64,000 nt of DNA from Rhizobium leguminosarum. GTDB lineage: Bacteria; Pseudomonadota; Alphaproteobacteria; Rhizobiales; Rhizobiaceae. The DNA lies in assembly GCF_004123835.1 (NCBI RefSeq), contig NZ_MZMU01000003.1, positions 806,001-870,000 of the forward strand. Reading direction: 5' to 3'. The notes below the pieces were generated by a model. It was not told the DNA's origin. It ran no database searches and saw only the letters and a program-made list of their open reading frames with translations. The position numbers and the translations under genes are program-made. Shown in pieces: positions 7,694 to 17,480 of the stretch. Every line of letters begins with the position of its first letter. Positions within the stretch are counted from its first letter, which is position 1.

Positions 7694-8278
7694 CTAAGCG
7701 CGCGCCGGCAGCAGGGGATAGCCGACCATGACGGCGCGGCCGAGCAGGGCTGCGACGAAAGCCTTGATCACATCGCCGGGAACGAAGGCCATCGAGCCGA
7801 CGAAAGCATTCTGGAACCCCAGACCGGCGACGGTCGCCAGATAGGTGATGCCGAAGGCGTAGAGCACGACGATGCCGCCGATCATGGCGGCAAGGAAGAA
7901 GCTCACCGTCTGCACCAGGCCGGATTGCTGATGGTTGACCATCCGCTCGCTGAGATAGCCGGTGACGAAGGCGGCAAAGATCCAGCCGATCAGGAAGCCG
8001 GCCGTCGGTGCCGCGAAGATCGCAAGCCCGCCGCGGCCGCCGGAAAGCACCGGCAGGCCGATCGCCACCAGCACCAGCACGATCAGCACGGCAATGGCGC
8101 CGCGTCGGGCGCCGAGCACGACGCCAGCCATCATGACGCCGAGGGATTGGGCGGTGATCGGCACCGGAATGAAGCCGAGCGAGATCGGCGGCAGCAGGCC
8201 GAGCGCCACGATGATCGCGGCAAAGAGGGCGGTAAGAACGAGGTCGCGGGTGCTCATCATGAATTCCGTGTTTATCAA
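7694..8278 (-). CDS. bioY: Biotin transporter S component BioY
   Basis: Membrane substrate-binding subunit of the biotin ECF-type importer. 194 residues with about six hydrophobic segments and the BioY signatures (PISLGFIPVPITAQSLGVMMAG, then GGRGGLAIFAAPTAGFLIGW). The start may be ATG 8278 or the internal ATG ATG around 8260; the mature protein is the same from MSTRDL onward. The gene follows bioN with only 3 bp between, and bioN overlaps bioM by one base. The order bioM-bioN-bioY is the rhizobial arrangement. Confidence 0.93.
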   Translation of the reverse strand: MINTEFMMSTRDLVLTALFAAIIVALGLLPPISLGFIPVPITAQSLGVMMAGVVLGARRGAIAVLIVLVLVAIGLPVLSGGRGGLAIFAAPTAGFLIGWIFAAFVTGYLSERMVNHQQSGLVQTVSFFLAAMIGGIVVLYAFGITYLATVAGLGFQNAFVGSMAFVPGDVIKAFVAALLGRAVMVGYPLLPARA

Positions 8279-8281
8279 TCG

Positions 8282-8890
8282 TTAACTCACATGCCGCCGA
8301 ATGCCGCGCGCGTCAATCGCCGCGGCGATATTATCCGCATCCTTAAGGGTCAGGATGATCAGCGGCGCAAGCAGCGTCGTCGGCCGCACCTTCAGCCCGC
8401 GTGCCTTATGCGCCTCGCGGATCGCCTGATAACGGCCGACGATCTCCGGCACGAAACGCAGCACCAGCCCGAGCGCCAGGCCGATATCGTCGGCCTGCAC
8501 CCAGCCGGTGCGTTCGAGCGGGCGGGCAAGCGTCGTCACCTCGTCGATAAACTCCGCGATCGACGTCGTCGCCGTCACCGTGGCGGCAAGCAGCATCAGC
8601 GCCGTCAGCCGCAGCAGGGGCACGAGCGCCTCCTGCCAGGGATTGAAGAGGAGGTTGAAGAGTGCGACGACCGCGATCGTCAGGAAGATCGGCCGCAGCC
8701 GCCTGAGCGCTTCGCCGAGTGGCAGGCCGACCATGCGGTAGAGAACCGCCGTCAGCAGCACTGCGCTCGAAAGCAGCACGAGGTTATCGCTGATGAACAG
8801 GAGAATGCCGAAGGCCGTCAGCGACAACAGTTTTAGCCGCGGCGAGAGCCGGTGCATCACGCTGTTGCCTTCGACATAGAGCGACTGCAT
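8282..8890 (-). CDS. bioN: Biotin transporter transmembrane component BioN (EcfT)
   Basis: 202-residue EcfT/CbiQ-family subunit. It has N-terminal hydrophobic segments (LLSLTAFGILLFISDNL, LSSAVLLTAVLY, FLTIAVVALFNLLF) and the conserved C-terminal coupling region with REAHKARG, an Ala-Arg-Gly motif that couples EcfT proteins to the ATPase. It links BioM to BioY. The ATG shares its last base with the bioM stop. Confidence 0.92.
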   Translation of the reverse strand: MQSLYVEGNSVMHRLSPRLKLLSLTAFGILLFISDNLVLLSSAVLLTAVLYRMVGLPLGEALRRLRPIFLTIAVVALFNLLFNPWQEALVPLLRLTALMLLAATVTATTSIAEFIDEVTTLARPLERTGWVQADDIGLALGLVLRFVPEIVGRYQAIREAHKARGLKVRPTTLLAPLIILTLKDADNIAAAIDARGIRRHVS

Positions 8891-9579
8891 CAGGCCGCGA
8901 TCTCCCTGTAGCGCACGATCGCTTCGGCAGCCGGCGCATCCGCGGCAAGCCGCCCTTCATGAAACAGCAACACCCGCTCGAAATCGGCGATCAGCTCCAG
9001 ATCATGCGTGATGATGATGGCGCTTTCCGGCAGCCCGGCGATAATCCCTTCGACCAGCGCCCGGTTTTTGAGATCGAGCTGGTTGGTCGGCTCGTCGAGA
9101 ATGAGAATGCCAGGCCCCGTTGCCAGGACCGAGCAGAGCGCCGCCACCTGCAACTCGCCGCCGGAAAGCTCGTGCGCACGCCGATCGGCCAGCGCCTCGG
9201 CGCCGAAGCGGGCCAGCACGCCCTCGACCTTCGCCTCGATTTCCGCCTTGGTGAAGCCGCGCCGCTTCAGCCCGAAAGCGATGTCGTCTTTGACGATCGG
9301 CAGGATAATCTGGTTCTGCGGCGACTGGAAGATGAAGCCGACATCGGCCACCGCAGCCTTCTCGTCGCTCGTGTCGCGGCCGTTGACGGTGACGCGGCCG
9401 ACCGACGGTTTGGTCAATCCGTTGATCAGCCGCGCGAAAGTGGTCTTGCCCGAGCCGTTCAGTCCGATGACGCCGATGCGTTTCCCGCTGATGCCGAGCG
9501 TCAGCGGCTGCAGCGCCACCCGCACCCCGAAACTGACCCCGGCGCCTTCGAAACGAATATCCAAACCAAACCCTCGCAT
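8890..9579 (-). CDS. bioM: Biotin transporter ATP-binding protein BioM
   Basis: 229-residue ABC ATPase. Walker A GLNGSGKTT (about 39-47), Q-loop FIFQSPQNQ, signature LSGGELQ, Walker B ILILDEPTNQLDL and the switch His in IITHD. It energises the BioMNY importer at the inner face of the membrane. First gene of the bioMNY unit, preceded by a repeat-containing intergenic region. Confidence 0.93.
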   Translation of the reverse strand: MRGFGLDIRFEGAGVSFGVRVALQPLTLGISGKRIGVIGLNGSGKTTFARLINGLTKPSVGRVTVNGRDTSDEKAAVADVGFIFQSPQNQIILPIVKDDIAFGLKRRGFTKAEIEAKVEGVLARFGAEALADRRAHELSGGELQVAALCSVLATGPGILILDEPTNQLDLKNRALVEGIIAGLPESAIIITHDLELIADFERVLLFHEGRLAADAPAAEAIVRYREIAA

Positions 9580-9648
9580 CCACGCGATCCCGCTGCCGAC
9601 GTTTCGCGGCGTGGTACGTCTTCGACGACCGGCTCAGGAAATTGCCGC

Positions 9649-9792
9649 CTGCCCCTCATCCGCCTGCCGGCACCTTCTCTCCGCTCGCGGGGAGAAGGGA
9701 ATATGCCGCACCGGCTTCCTTTACCCTCGACGTTGCGTTTGGCACGTCCCCTCTACCCGTTTACGGGGAGAGGGCTAGGGTGAGGGGCAGCC
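9649..9792. repeat. RIME-like intergenic palindromic repeat, copy 1
   Basis: A block starting CCCCTCATCCGCCTGCCGGC and containing CTTCTCTCCGCTCGCGGGGAGAAG, then a second half with CTCTACCCGTTTACGGGGAGAGGGC and GGTGAGGGG. Similar blocks occur at 11161, 27167, 33870 and 38888 in this window. It matches the general design of Rhizobium intergenic mosaic elements: two palindromes around a spacer. It fills most of the 327-bp gap between bioM and the YcaQ-like gene, where no gene is seen. Confidence 0.75.
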
Positions 9793-9906
9793 ATCGGCGC
9801 CAACCTGACAGCAGTGCTTCTATACGGGGAACCCGTGATGATGAAAGAGCAAATCTCGTTGTCGATATCGGGTGGCTAGGAACATTTTCCGGATTAAGAT
9901 GCACGT

Positions 9907-11097
9907 ATGACGAATCTGCTTTCCAATTCCGACGCCCGCCGTGTCTTTCTTGCCAAGCAGGGCCTCAGCGCCCCGCCGAACCGCGCCTTGACCAAGGCCG
10001 GTCTGCTGCAGCTCATCCATGAACTGGGTTTCGTCCAGGTGGACAGCATCCAGACGGTGGAGCGGGCGCATCATCAGATCCTGTTTTCCCGCAACCAGAC
10101 CTACAGGCGCGAGCATCTCACTGCGCTGCTCGAAAAGGACGGCGCGCTGTTCGAGCACTGGACGCATGATGCTTCGATCCTGCCGAGCGCCTTCTTCGTC
10201 TATTGGAAGCACAAGTTCCGCCATCAGGAGAAGGTGATCGTCGAGCGCTGGCGCAAATGGCGCGGCGAAGGCTTCGAGGCAGCTTTCGCAGAGACCTATG
10301 AGCGCGTTGAGCGCGACGGCGCGATCCTGGCGCGCGACATCAAGGCCGATGGACACGTTTCCGGCGGCTGGTGGAACTGGCATCCGAACAAGACGGCGCT
10401 CGAATATTTCTGGCACACCGGCAAGTTCGCCATCGCCGGCCGCTCGAACTTCCAGAAGATCTATGATCTGGCGGAACGCGTCATCCCGGCCGAGTTCCGC
10501 GAGCCCGAGGTGAGCCGCGAGGAATTCGTCGACTGGGCCTGCCGCAGCGCGCTCACCCGGCTCGGCTTCGCCACCCATGGCGAGATATCAGCCTTCTGGA
10601 ACCTGGTCTCGCCCGATGAGGCCAAGGCCTGGGTATCGGCCCATCGCGACGAACTGATCGAAGTGCTGATCGAACCGGCGCTCGGCGGCAAGGCGCGCCC
10701 ATCCTGGGCGTTTGCCGATTTCCTCTCGACGCTCGACGATTACCCCGGTGCGCCGCCGCGCATCCGCGTGCTCAGCCCCTTCGACCCGATGATCCGCGAC
10801 CGCAACCGCACCGAACGCCTGTTCGGCTTCTTCTACCGCATCGAGGTCTTCGTGCCCGAGCCGAAGCGCGAATATGGCTACTACGTCTTCCCGTTGCTCG
10901 AAGGCGACCGGCTGATCGGCCGCATCGACATGAAGGCGGACCGGAAGAAGTCGACGCTCGACGTCAAACGGCTCTGGCTTGAGCCGGGCGTCAAGCCTTC
11001 GGCAGGCCGGCTGGAGAGGCTGGAAGCGGAGCTCGACCGGGTTGCGCGGTTTGCGGGTGTGGAGAAGGTCGTGCTTTTGGAGGGGTGGAGAGGGTAA
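9907..11097 (+). CDS. YcaQ/AlkX-like winged-helix DNA glycosylase
   Basis: 396 residues of the winged-helix family (former DUF1006) whose E. coli member YcaQ unhooks interstrand DNA crosslinks. The family's catalytic QxD motif is seen as Q44-V-D46 in GFVQVDSIQ. Other conserved parts are the HWTHDASILP segment and LSPFDPMIRDRNRTERLFGF near residue 290, followed by YGYYVFPLLEGDRLIGRIDMK. Cytoplasmic and single-gene, flanked by intergenic repeats on both sides. The family is fairly clear; the exact lesion repaired is inferred. Confidence 0.8.
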   Translation: MTNLLSNSDARRVFLAKQGLSAPPNRALTKAGLLQLIHELGFVQVDSIQTVERAHHQILFSRNQTYRREHLTALLEKDGALFEHWTHDASILPSAFFVYWKHKFRHQEKVIVERWRKWRGEGFEAAFAETYERVERDGAILARDIKADGHVSGGWWNWHPNKTALEYFWHTGKFAIAGRSNFQKIYDLAERVIPAEFREPEVSREEFVDWACRSALTRLGFATHGEISAFWNLVSPDEAKAWVSAHRDELIEVLIEPALGGKARPSWAFADFLSTLDDYPGAPPRIRVLSPFDPMIRDRNRTERLFGFFYRIEVFVPEPKREYGYYVFPLLEGDRLIGRIDMKADRKKSTLDVKRLWLEPGVKPSAGRLERLEAELDRVARFAGVEKVVLLEGWRG

Positions 11098-11160
11098 CCG
11101 AACTTCGTCGGATATACCTGCTCCTACCGAAGAGAAAGGGACCGAGACGTTGCCACGTGT

Positions 11161-11321
11161 CCCTTCGCCCCAGCGGGGAGAAGATGCCGGCAGGCAGATG
11201 AGGGGGTGAGCGGCAAAGCCGCGAATGCACTGAGCGCAAGCGAAGGGCAGTATGAAGGGTGTACCGTGTGGCCCCCTCATCCGACCCTTCGGGCCACCTT
11301 CTCCCCGCCGGGGAGAAGGGA
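11161..11321. repeat. RIME-like intergenic palindromic repeat, copy 2
   Basis: Starts CCCTTCGCCCCAGCGGGGAG, continues with GATGCCGGCAGGCAGATGAGGGGG, has a middle part with GAATGCACTGAGCGCAAGCGA, and ends with the inverted half CCCCCTCATCCGACCCTTCGGG...CTTCTCCCCGCCGGGGAGAAGG. Closest in layout to the copy at 38888. Lies between the convergent YcaQ-like and ribB genes. Confidence 0.78.
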
Positions 11322-11325
11322 GTAC

Positions 11326-12429
11326 TCAGCAGATCTCCGTCGTGCTGATCTTGATGCCGAAACCTTCGAGGCCGACATAGTGGCGCTCGCGGCTGGTGAG
11401 CAGTTTGATCGAGCTGACGCCGAGGTCCTTGAGGATTTGTGCGCCGAGGCCGATTTCCAGCCATTCGCTGTCGCGCGTCTGGGCTTCGGCATGGGCTTCG
11501 CGGCCCTGGTTGCGGGCCTTGCGGCCGTTGTCGTGATGGCCGACGCCGACGGAGCCTTCGCGTAGATAGACGATGACGCCGCGGCCTTGTTCGGCAATCT
11601 TCTGCATGTAGAAGTCGACCGGGCTGTTCTTGCCGAAGAGATCCTCGGCGACGTTTTCCGGATGCAGACGCACCGGGATGTCGACGCCGTCGCGGATGTC
11701 GCCGAAGACGACGGCAAGATGCTGCATCGGGTCCCAGGGCAGGGAATAGGTATGGGCCTTGGCCTTGCCGAACGGCGTCTCGATGTCGAAGCTGGTGCCG
11801 AGTTCGATCAGCGTTTCCTTGCGCTGGCGGTAGGCAATGAGATCGGCGACGGAGACGAGCTTCAGCCCGTGCTGTGCGGCAAAGTCGACCACCTGCGGGC
11901 CGCGCGTCACCGTGCCATCATCATTGACGAGCTCGGAGATGACGCCGATCAGCGGCAGGCCGGCAAGCTTGCAGAGGTCGACGGCAGCTTCGGTATGGCC
12001 GGAGCGCATCAGCACCCCGCCTTCGCGGGAAACCAGCGGGAAGATGTGGCCGGGACGGACGAAATCGGAAGCGCCGACATTCGGATTGGCGAGGTTGCGC
12101 ACCGTCAGCGTCCGGTCGTCGGCGGAGATGCCGGTCGTCGTGCCGTGCTTGAAATCGACCGAGACGGTGAAGGCCGTCGTATGGGCCGAATCGTTTTCCG
12201 CCACCATGGCATTGAGGTTGAGGCGCTTGGCCTCTTCCTTCGGCATCGGCGCGCAGACGATGCCGGAGGTGTGGCGGACGATGAAGGCCATCTTCTCCGG
12301 TGTGCAATGCACGGCGGCGACGATCAGGTCGCCCTCGTTCTCGCGGTCATTGTCGTCCATGACGACGACGATCTCGCCGGCCTCGAAGGCCCGGATGGCG
12401 TCGACGACGCGCTTCTGGTCATAAGACAT
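11326..12429 (-). CDS. ribB: 3,4-dihydroxy-2-butanone-4-phosphate synthase with degenerate GTP cyclohydrolase II domain
   Basis: Riboflavin pathway. The N-terminal half (about 1-205) makes the four-carbon unit from ribulose 5-phosphate; its motifs are intact: DDNDRENEGDL, HTSGIVCAPM, RPGHIFPL and RSGHTEAAVDL. The C-terminal half (about 206-367) aligns with GTP cyclohydrolase II, but the three zinc cysteines are absent: the usual HSEC segment reads HPEN, and the usual RCDCG reads SPVDF. LREGSVGVGHHDN also departs from LRQEGRGIGL. So only the synthase half should be active, and the gene is best called ribB with a vestigial or repurposed ribA-like domain. It follows aroC by 12 bp. Confidence 0.88.
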   Translation of the reverse strand: MSYDQKRVVDAIRAFEAGEIVVVMDDNDRENEGDLIVAAVHCTPEKMAFIVRHTSGIVCAPMPKEEAKRLNLNAMVAENDSAHTTAFTVSVDFKHGTTTGISADDRTLTVRNLANPNVGASDFVRPGHIFPLVSREGGVLMRSGHTEAAVDLCKLAGLPLIGVISELVNDDGTVTRGPQVVDFAAQHGLKLVSVADLIAYRQRKETLIELGTSFDIETPFGKAKAHTYSLPWDPMQHLAVVFGDIRDGVDIPVRLHPENVAEDLFGKNSPVDFYMQKIAEQGRGVIVYLREGSVGVGHHDNGRKARNQGREAHAEAQTRDSEWLEIGLGAQILKDLGVSSIKLLTSRERHYVGLEGFGIKISTTEIC

Positions 12430-12441
12430 GGGCGAGCGCTC

Positions 12442-13539
12442 CTATTTCAGACGGCCGGTCTGGCCGCGGTCGCGAAGATAATGGTCGGCGATCGCGCAGG
12501 CGACCATCGCCTCGCCGATCGGCACGGCGCGGATGCCGACGCAGGGGTCGTGCCGGCCCTTGGTGCGGATATCGACATTCTTGCCCTCGGCATCGATCGA
12601 CTGGCGTTCGGTCAGGATCGACGAGGTCGGCTTGACGGCGAAACGCGCCACCACCGGCTGCCCGGTGGAGATGCCGCCGAGAATACCGCCGGCATTGTTG
12701 GAAAGGAAGATCGGCGTGCCGTCGTTGCCCATGCGCATCTCGTCGGCATTGTCTTCGCCTGACGTTTCGGCGGCGGCAAAACCATTGCCGATCTCGACGC
12801 CCTTGACGGCGTTGATCGACATCAGCAGCGAGGCGATATCCTGGTCGAGCTTGGCATAGATCGGCGCGCCGAGGCCGGCCGGCACACCTTCGGCGATCAC
12901 TTCGATGACGGCGCCGATCGAGGAGCCGTTCTTGCGAATGCCGTCGAGATACTCCTCCCAGACCGGGACGATTGCGGCATCGGGGGAGAAGAACGGGTTC
13001 TGATCGACTTGATCCCAATCCCAGTTGCGGCGGTCGATCTTGTGCTTGCCGATCTGCACCAGCGCGCCGCGCACCGTGACGCCAGGCACGACAAGGCGGG
13101 CGATGCCGCCAGCGGCAACCCGCGCAGCGGTTTCACGCGCCGAGGAGCGGCCGCCGCCGCGATAGTCGCGAATGCCGTATTTGAGGTCATAGGTATAATC
13201 GGCGTGGCCGGGGCGGTATTGCTTGGCGATCTCGCCGTAATCCTTGGAGCGCTGGTCGGTGTTTTCGATCAGCATCGAGATCGGCGTGCCGGTGGTCGTC
13301 ATCGTCTTGCCGTCGGCGTCCAGCATGACGCCGGACAGCACCTTCACCAGATCGTCCTCGCGCCGCTGGGTCACGAAGCGGGATTGGCCGGGCTTGCGCT
13401 TGTCGAGCCAGACCTGCAGGTCCTCGAGCTTGAAGCTGAGCCCCGGAGGGCAGCCGTCGACGACGCAGCCGAGCGCCGGCCCATGGCTTTCGCCCCAGGT
13501 GGTTACGCGGAAGAGGTGACCGAATGTATTGTGCGACAT
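12442..13539 (-). CDS. aroC: Chorismate synthase
   Basis: Converts 5-enolpyruvylshikimate 3-phosphate to chorismate using reduced FMN. 365 residues from ATG 13539 ([20 protein letters not shown], the canonical N-terminal signature). The frame is open upstream but MSHNTFG is the family start. [31 protein letters not shown] is the second signature region. Neighbour ribB, 12 bp downstream, is probably co-transcribed; ribB supplies part of the flavin that AroC needs. Confidence 0.95.
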   Translation of the reverse strand: MSHNTFGHLFRVTTWGESHGPALGCVVDGCPPGLSFKLEDLQVWLDKRKPGQSRFVTQRREDDLVKVLSGVMLDADGKTMTTTGTPISMLIENTDQRSKDYGEIAKQYRPGHADYTYDLKYGIRDYRGGGRSSARETAARVAAGGIARLVVPGVTVRGALVQIGKHKIDRRNWDWDQVDQNPFFSPDAAIVPVWEEYLDGIRKNGSSIGAVIEVIAEGVPAGLGAPIYAKLDQDIASLLMSINAVKGVEIGNGFAAAETSGEDNADEMRMGNDGTPIFLSNNAGGILGGISTGQPVVARFAVKPTSSILTERQSIDAEGKNVDIRTKGRHDPCVGIRAVPIGEAMVACAIADHYLRDRGQTGRLK

Positions 13540-13771
13540 GTGTTCCGACCGGTGGCGCGCCAAAGCCGATCGCTGCCGGCCGCGCCATTGCTTGAAAAGG
13601 CGCGACACTCATAGGCCAAAAAACCGCCGAGGCAAAAGCCTTTCTTTGCGTCAAACCGGCAGCGGCGGAAATGCTGTTTCTGTCTTTCCCAGGGATGGAC
13701 GGCGCATCTTGGCGCCATCCTCTCTGCACGGACAGGCCAGAGCTCAGGGGAGGGCGATCGGCAGGCGGCGA

Positions 13772-16700
13772 TCAGGACGCCCGCCGCCATCCCGTTCCTG
13801 TGGCTTCGTTGGTGAAATCGTCGAAGGAGAGCGGCCGCGAGAAGGCGTAGCCCTGCAGGATGTCGCAGCCGAGATCGCGCAGCAGTTCGGCATGGGCCGC
13901 CGTCTCCACCCCTTCGGCCACCGTCTCGACGCCGAGCGAGCGGGCGATCTCGATGATCGAGCTGACCAGCGCCCGCTCCTGCGAGGCGTTGACGATCGGC
14001 TGCACCAGCTGGCGATCGATCTTCAGCCGCTTCGGCTTCAGCTTCAACAGGCTGACGATCGAGGTATGGCCGGTGCCGAAATCGTCGATCTCGATATCGA
14101 TGCCGAGCGCCTTGATGCGCTCGAGATTCTGCGAGACGACGTCCTCGCTCTCGTCGAGGAAGATCGATTCCACCAGCTCGAAGGAGATCTCGCCGGGACG
14201 GATATGCAGGTCGGCGAGCGATTCCAACAGGCTGCCGTCATGCAGCCGCCGCGCCGAAACATTGACCGAGACCTTGGGCACGGCAATGCCGCGCGCCGTC
14301 CAGCGCATCTTGTCGTGCAGCGCCGTTTCCAGCACGATCCGGTCGAGCATCTGCACGACATTGATCTCGTCGGCGATGCGCAGGAACTTGTCGGGCGTGA
14401 GCAACCCCTTGGATGGATGCTTCCAGCGGACCAGCGCCTCGACACCGGTCAGCTCCATCGTCCGGGCGCAGAATTGCGGCTGATACCAGGCGGTGAATTC
14501 GCCATTGTCGATGCCGGCGAGGATCTCGTCGGCGGTGCGCTTGGTGTTGATGATATCGGCCTGGAGATTGTGATTGAAGAATTCGAAGCGGTTGCGGCCC
14601 GTGCTTTTCGCGCGATAGAGCGCGATGTCGGCATTGATCAGCACCTTGCGCGCATCGACATGGATGCCGTTGGCGAGCGCGATACCGATCGACACGCCGC
14701 AGCGGCAGGAAAACCCCTGGAAATCGATCGGCTGGCGCATCTCCTCGATGATCCGCGTCGAAAGCTGCGCCATCTCCTTGTCGCCGACGTCGAGGGCGAG
14801 GATGACGAATTCGTCGCCGCCGATGCGCGCGACGATGTCGCTGCCACGAACGTTCTTGGCGAGCACCTTCGAGGCGTGCACCAGCATCGCATCGCCGGCG
14901 GCATGGCCGAGAGTGTCGTTGATATCCTTGAAGCGGTCGAGATCGATATGCAGGATCGAGAATTTCTGCCGCTGCTGACGGCCGTCCTGGGTGAGATTTT
15001 CGAGCGCAATGTCGAGCTTGCGGCGGTTGGCGAGTGCGGTCAGCGGGTCGTGCAGCGAATTGTGCTCGATCCTGTTCTTGACAAGCTCGAGCTCGATATT
15101 CTTGGCGACCGCCTCGTCCTTGGCCGCTTTCAGCCGGATCGTCATCAGCACGTCTTCGGTGGCGTCGAAGGCGATGCCCATGATCTTCATCTCGCCGGTC
15201 CCCGTCTGGTGGACCTTGCCGACCGAGCGCACATAGCGCACCGAGCCGTCGTCGACGATCACGCGGCAGACGAGGGTGTGCGTGTCGCCGTTGCGCTTGA
15301 AGTGGCGCGCGCTTTCGAGCGCTAAGGCCCGGTCCTCGGGGTGGATGCAGCCAAGCCAGGTCTCTTCGGTCATGAAGCCGTTGCGCGGCGCAAGGCCATA
15401 GAGCTCGTGCATCCGCTCGTTCCAGATCGAGCCGCCGAGGCCGGGCCGCGCCTCCCATATGCCGCACTGATAGGAATTGAGCGCCAGGTCGAGCCGGCTG
15501 GAAAGCTCGGCGAGCTGCCCCTCGCGGCTTGAGAGCTCTTCAAGCGCCAGCTCCAGCTCGGCATTCTTGACCTCGCTCGTGTCCTTGGCCTTGCGCAGCG
15601 TGTCGGTGATCTCCGCATCGGCGGTCACGTCCCAGACGATGCCGATTGTCTTGCTGACGCCGCCGGCATCGGTATAGAAGGCGCCGACCGAGCGCAGGTG
15701 GCGGATGCCGCCGTCGCCAAGCAGGATCCGGTACTGCGCGGTGCAGGCAGCGCCGGCAATGCTGCAGCTGAAGAAATGCACTTCGGCGGTTTCACGGTCC
15801 TCGGGCAGGATCGCCGCCAGCCATTCGTCGAGCGCCCGGCTTCCTTCTTCCGCCCGTTTGCCGTGCAGGGCCGCCGCACGCGCGTCCCAGAGCAGGCTGC
15901 TCGAATGATCCTCCAGCTCCCAGATGCCGATATTGGAGGATTCCAGCGCCAGGTTGAGCCGCTGCGACAGTTCAAGCAATTTTGCTTCGCGCGTCTCCAG
16001 CGCGGTGATGTTGCGATTGCGCTCGCCGAGCAGCAGGGTCGCGAAGAAGATCGGCACAATGATGATGAAGCCGGCGGCAACGATGATCAGGCGCAACTCG
16101 GTGCGGTTTTCGGGTATCGCGTTCCAGCCGCTGTTCGGGACAGCGGAAAGCTCCCACTTGCCGCCGGCAAAACCGATCTTCTGGCGCATCGGATCCTTGC
16201 CGTCGATATCGGAGGACCCGAAGAACGGCGCCGGGGGAGCAGCTTTGGCGGCGGTCGGCGAGCCGATATCGCGGATGGCGATCGAAAGATGGCCGAGATG
16301 CGGATAGCGCTCCTGGTTTTCGCGGTCGCGCGCCGGCATCAGCCCGGTCGCCTGGTAGAACATCGTCTGGTCGATGGCGACTTCGACCGCCCCCCAGATC
16401 CGCCGCTGGCCATTCTCCTTGACGTAAACCGGGAAGAAGATGGCAAAGGCGTCCCGGCCGTCGGTGCTGATCGGGCCGTAGAAGCGTGCCGACTGGTTGC
16501 CGGCCGCGCCGGTTATCGCCTGACGAAAGAAGAGAGCCTCGCGCACGTCGCCGCCGATCCGCTCATTGACGGATTGCGGTGGGTGGATGTCGCGGATGAT
16601 GAAATCAGGCGCGACGGCGATATGAATGAAAGACGGGTTCTGGATCAGCAGCCAGTTGATCTGGCGCTCCATCTCCTCTCCATTTGCCGCGCTGACGGAG

Positions 16701-16951
16701 ATCAGGTTCGTCAGGTCGCGCACGACGCTGAGGTCCATATTGATCTCGGCCATGACGCGGGCGCGGATGAGGTTCGTCTCGTTTTCGGTGCGGATATGAA
16801 GTTCGCGCACATAGGACGCAGTATTGGCCTGGTCGAGCCCGAAGCCGACCATGATGACGACGAGGGCGACAAGCGACGAAACCAGAAACGAGACGCGGCT
16901 ATTCTTCAACACGCGCCGCAACTGCTTGCTGTCGCTGAGCCTGGATAACAA
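13772..16951 (-). CDS. CHASE-PAS-PAS-GGDEF-EAL cyclic-di-GMP protein
   Basis: 1059-residue membrane sensor for cyclic-di-GMP turnover. A membrane segment at about 20-40 (FLVSSLVALVVIMVGFGL) and another at about 285-310 bracket a periplasmic CHASE-type domain. Two PAS/PAC regions follow (about 335-450 and 480-600). The GGDEF active site is intact (RIGGDEFVI near residue 710) and so is the EAL motif (GVEALVRW near 837), so both cyclase and phosphodiesterase activities are possible. EIDDFGTGHTS and TVAEGVET are conserved EAL-domain motifs. Single gene, with about 230-bp gaps on both sides. Confidence 0.9.
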   Translation of the reverse strand: MLSRLSDSKQLRRVLKNSRVSFLVSSLVALVVIMVGFGLDQANTASYVRELHIRTENETNLIRARVMAEINMDLSVVRDLTNLISVSAANGEEMERQINWLLIQNPSFIHIAVAPDFIIRDIHPPQSVNERIGGDVREALFFRQAITGAAGNQSARFYGPISTDGRDAFAIFFPVYVKENGQRRIWGAVEVAIDQTMFYQATGLMPARDRENQERYPHLGHLSIAIRDIGSPTAAKAAPPAPFFGSSDIDGKDPMRQKIGFAGGKWELSAVPNSGWNAIPENRTELRLIIVAAGFIIIVPIFFATLLLGERNRNITALETREAKLLELSQRLNLALESSNIGIWELEDHSSSLLWDARAAALHGKRAEEGSRALDEWLAAILPEDRETAEVHFFSCSIAGAACTAQYRILLGDGGIRHLRSVGAFYTDAGGVSKTIGIVWDVTADAEITDTLRKAKDTSEVKNAELELALEELSSREGQLAELSSRLDLALNSYQCGIWEARPGLGGSIWNERMHELYGLAPRNGFMTEETWLGCIHPEDRALALESARHFKRNGDTHTLVCRVIVDDGSVRYVRSVGKVHQTGTGEMKIMGIAFDATEDVLMTIRLKAAKDEAVAKNIELELVKNRIEHNSLHDPLTALANRRKLDIALENLTQDGRQQRQKFSILHIDLDRFKDINDTLGHAAGDAMLVHASKVLAKNVRGSDIVARIGGDEFVILALDVGDKEMAQLSTRIIEEMRQPIDFQGFSCRCGVSIGIALANGIHVDARKVLINADIALYRAKSTGRNRFEFFNHNLQADIINTKRTADEILAGIDNGEFTAWYQPQFCARTMELTGVEALVRWKHPSKGLLTPDKFLRIADEINVVQMLDRIVLETALHDKMRWTARGIAVPKVSVNVSARRLHDGSLLESLADLHIRPGEISFELVESIFLDESEDVVSQNLERIKALGIDIEIDDFGTGHTSIVSLLKLKPKRLKIDRQLVQPIVNASQERALVSSIIEIARSLGVETVAEGVETAAHAELLRDLGCDILQGYAFSRPLSFDDFTNEATGTGWRRAS

Positions 16952-17196
16952 AATGAAACCCCCATGTTGACGAGCAACTGTAGGGCGCGCGGGTTAATTT
17001 ACGATTGCCCGCCTTCGGACGCCGAGAGATCGCCGGAAGGGAAAAAGCGCGGGTTAACGCGGCATTTTGATTATATTTAAAATCCTATTCATCAATTGGG
17101 CGGGAAAAGCCATCCTTACGGGCAATTTTCGCCATATTCAGGAGCTTATCTGTGGCCGGTCATGTTCTCGTGCAGCGTCTTAAAAGGATTGTCGCC

Positions 17197-17457
17197 ATGC
17201 GTTTCGTCGTCGCCACGCTTTTGGCAACAGCAAGCTTCCTGTCACCGATGAGCGGTTTTGCCGAGAGCGCCGATGTCGAGGCGACGATCAAGAAGGTCGA
17301 CACGGCCAATCTCGTGCTGACGCTCGACGACGGCAAGACCTATCAGGCGCCCGAGGAATTCAATTTCGACGGCCTCGAAGCCGGCGTGAAGGTGATCGTC
17401 TTCTATACCGAGGTCGACGGCAAACGCGTCATCAACGATCTCGATATCGTTAAATAG
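17197..17457 (+). CDS. DUF1344 small secreted protein
   Basis: 86 residues from ATG 17197, which has AAAAGGA about 9 nt upstream; an in-frame GTG at 17152 lacks such a site. Signal peptide MRFVVATLLATASFLSPMSGFAES, then a compact beta-rich domain (VEATIKKVDTANLVLTLDDGKTY...). Expected in the periplasm. The family is common in Rhizobiales and has no known function. Confidence 0.8.
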   Translation: MRFVVATLLATASFLSPMSGFAESADVEATIKKVDTANLVLTLDDGKTYQAPEEFNFDGLEAGVKVIVFYTEVDGKRVINDLDIVK

Positions 17458-17480
17458 GCGGTTCTCTGGAGAATGACCGA

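Noticed and set aside
13529-15325. 598-codon plus-strand frame over the GGDEF-EAL gene
   Set aside because: Antisense shadow. The minus strand carries intact GGDEF and EAL motifs across the same bases.
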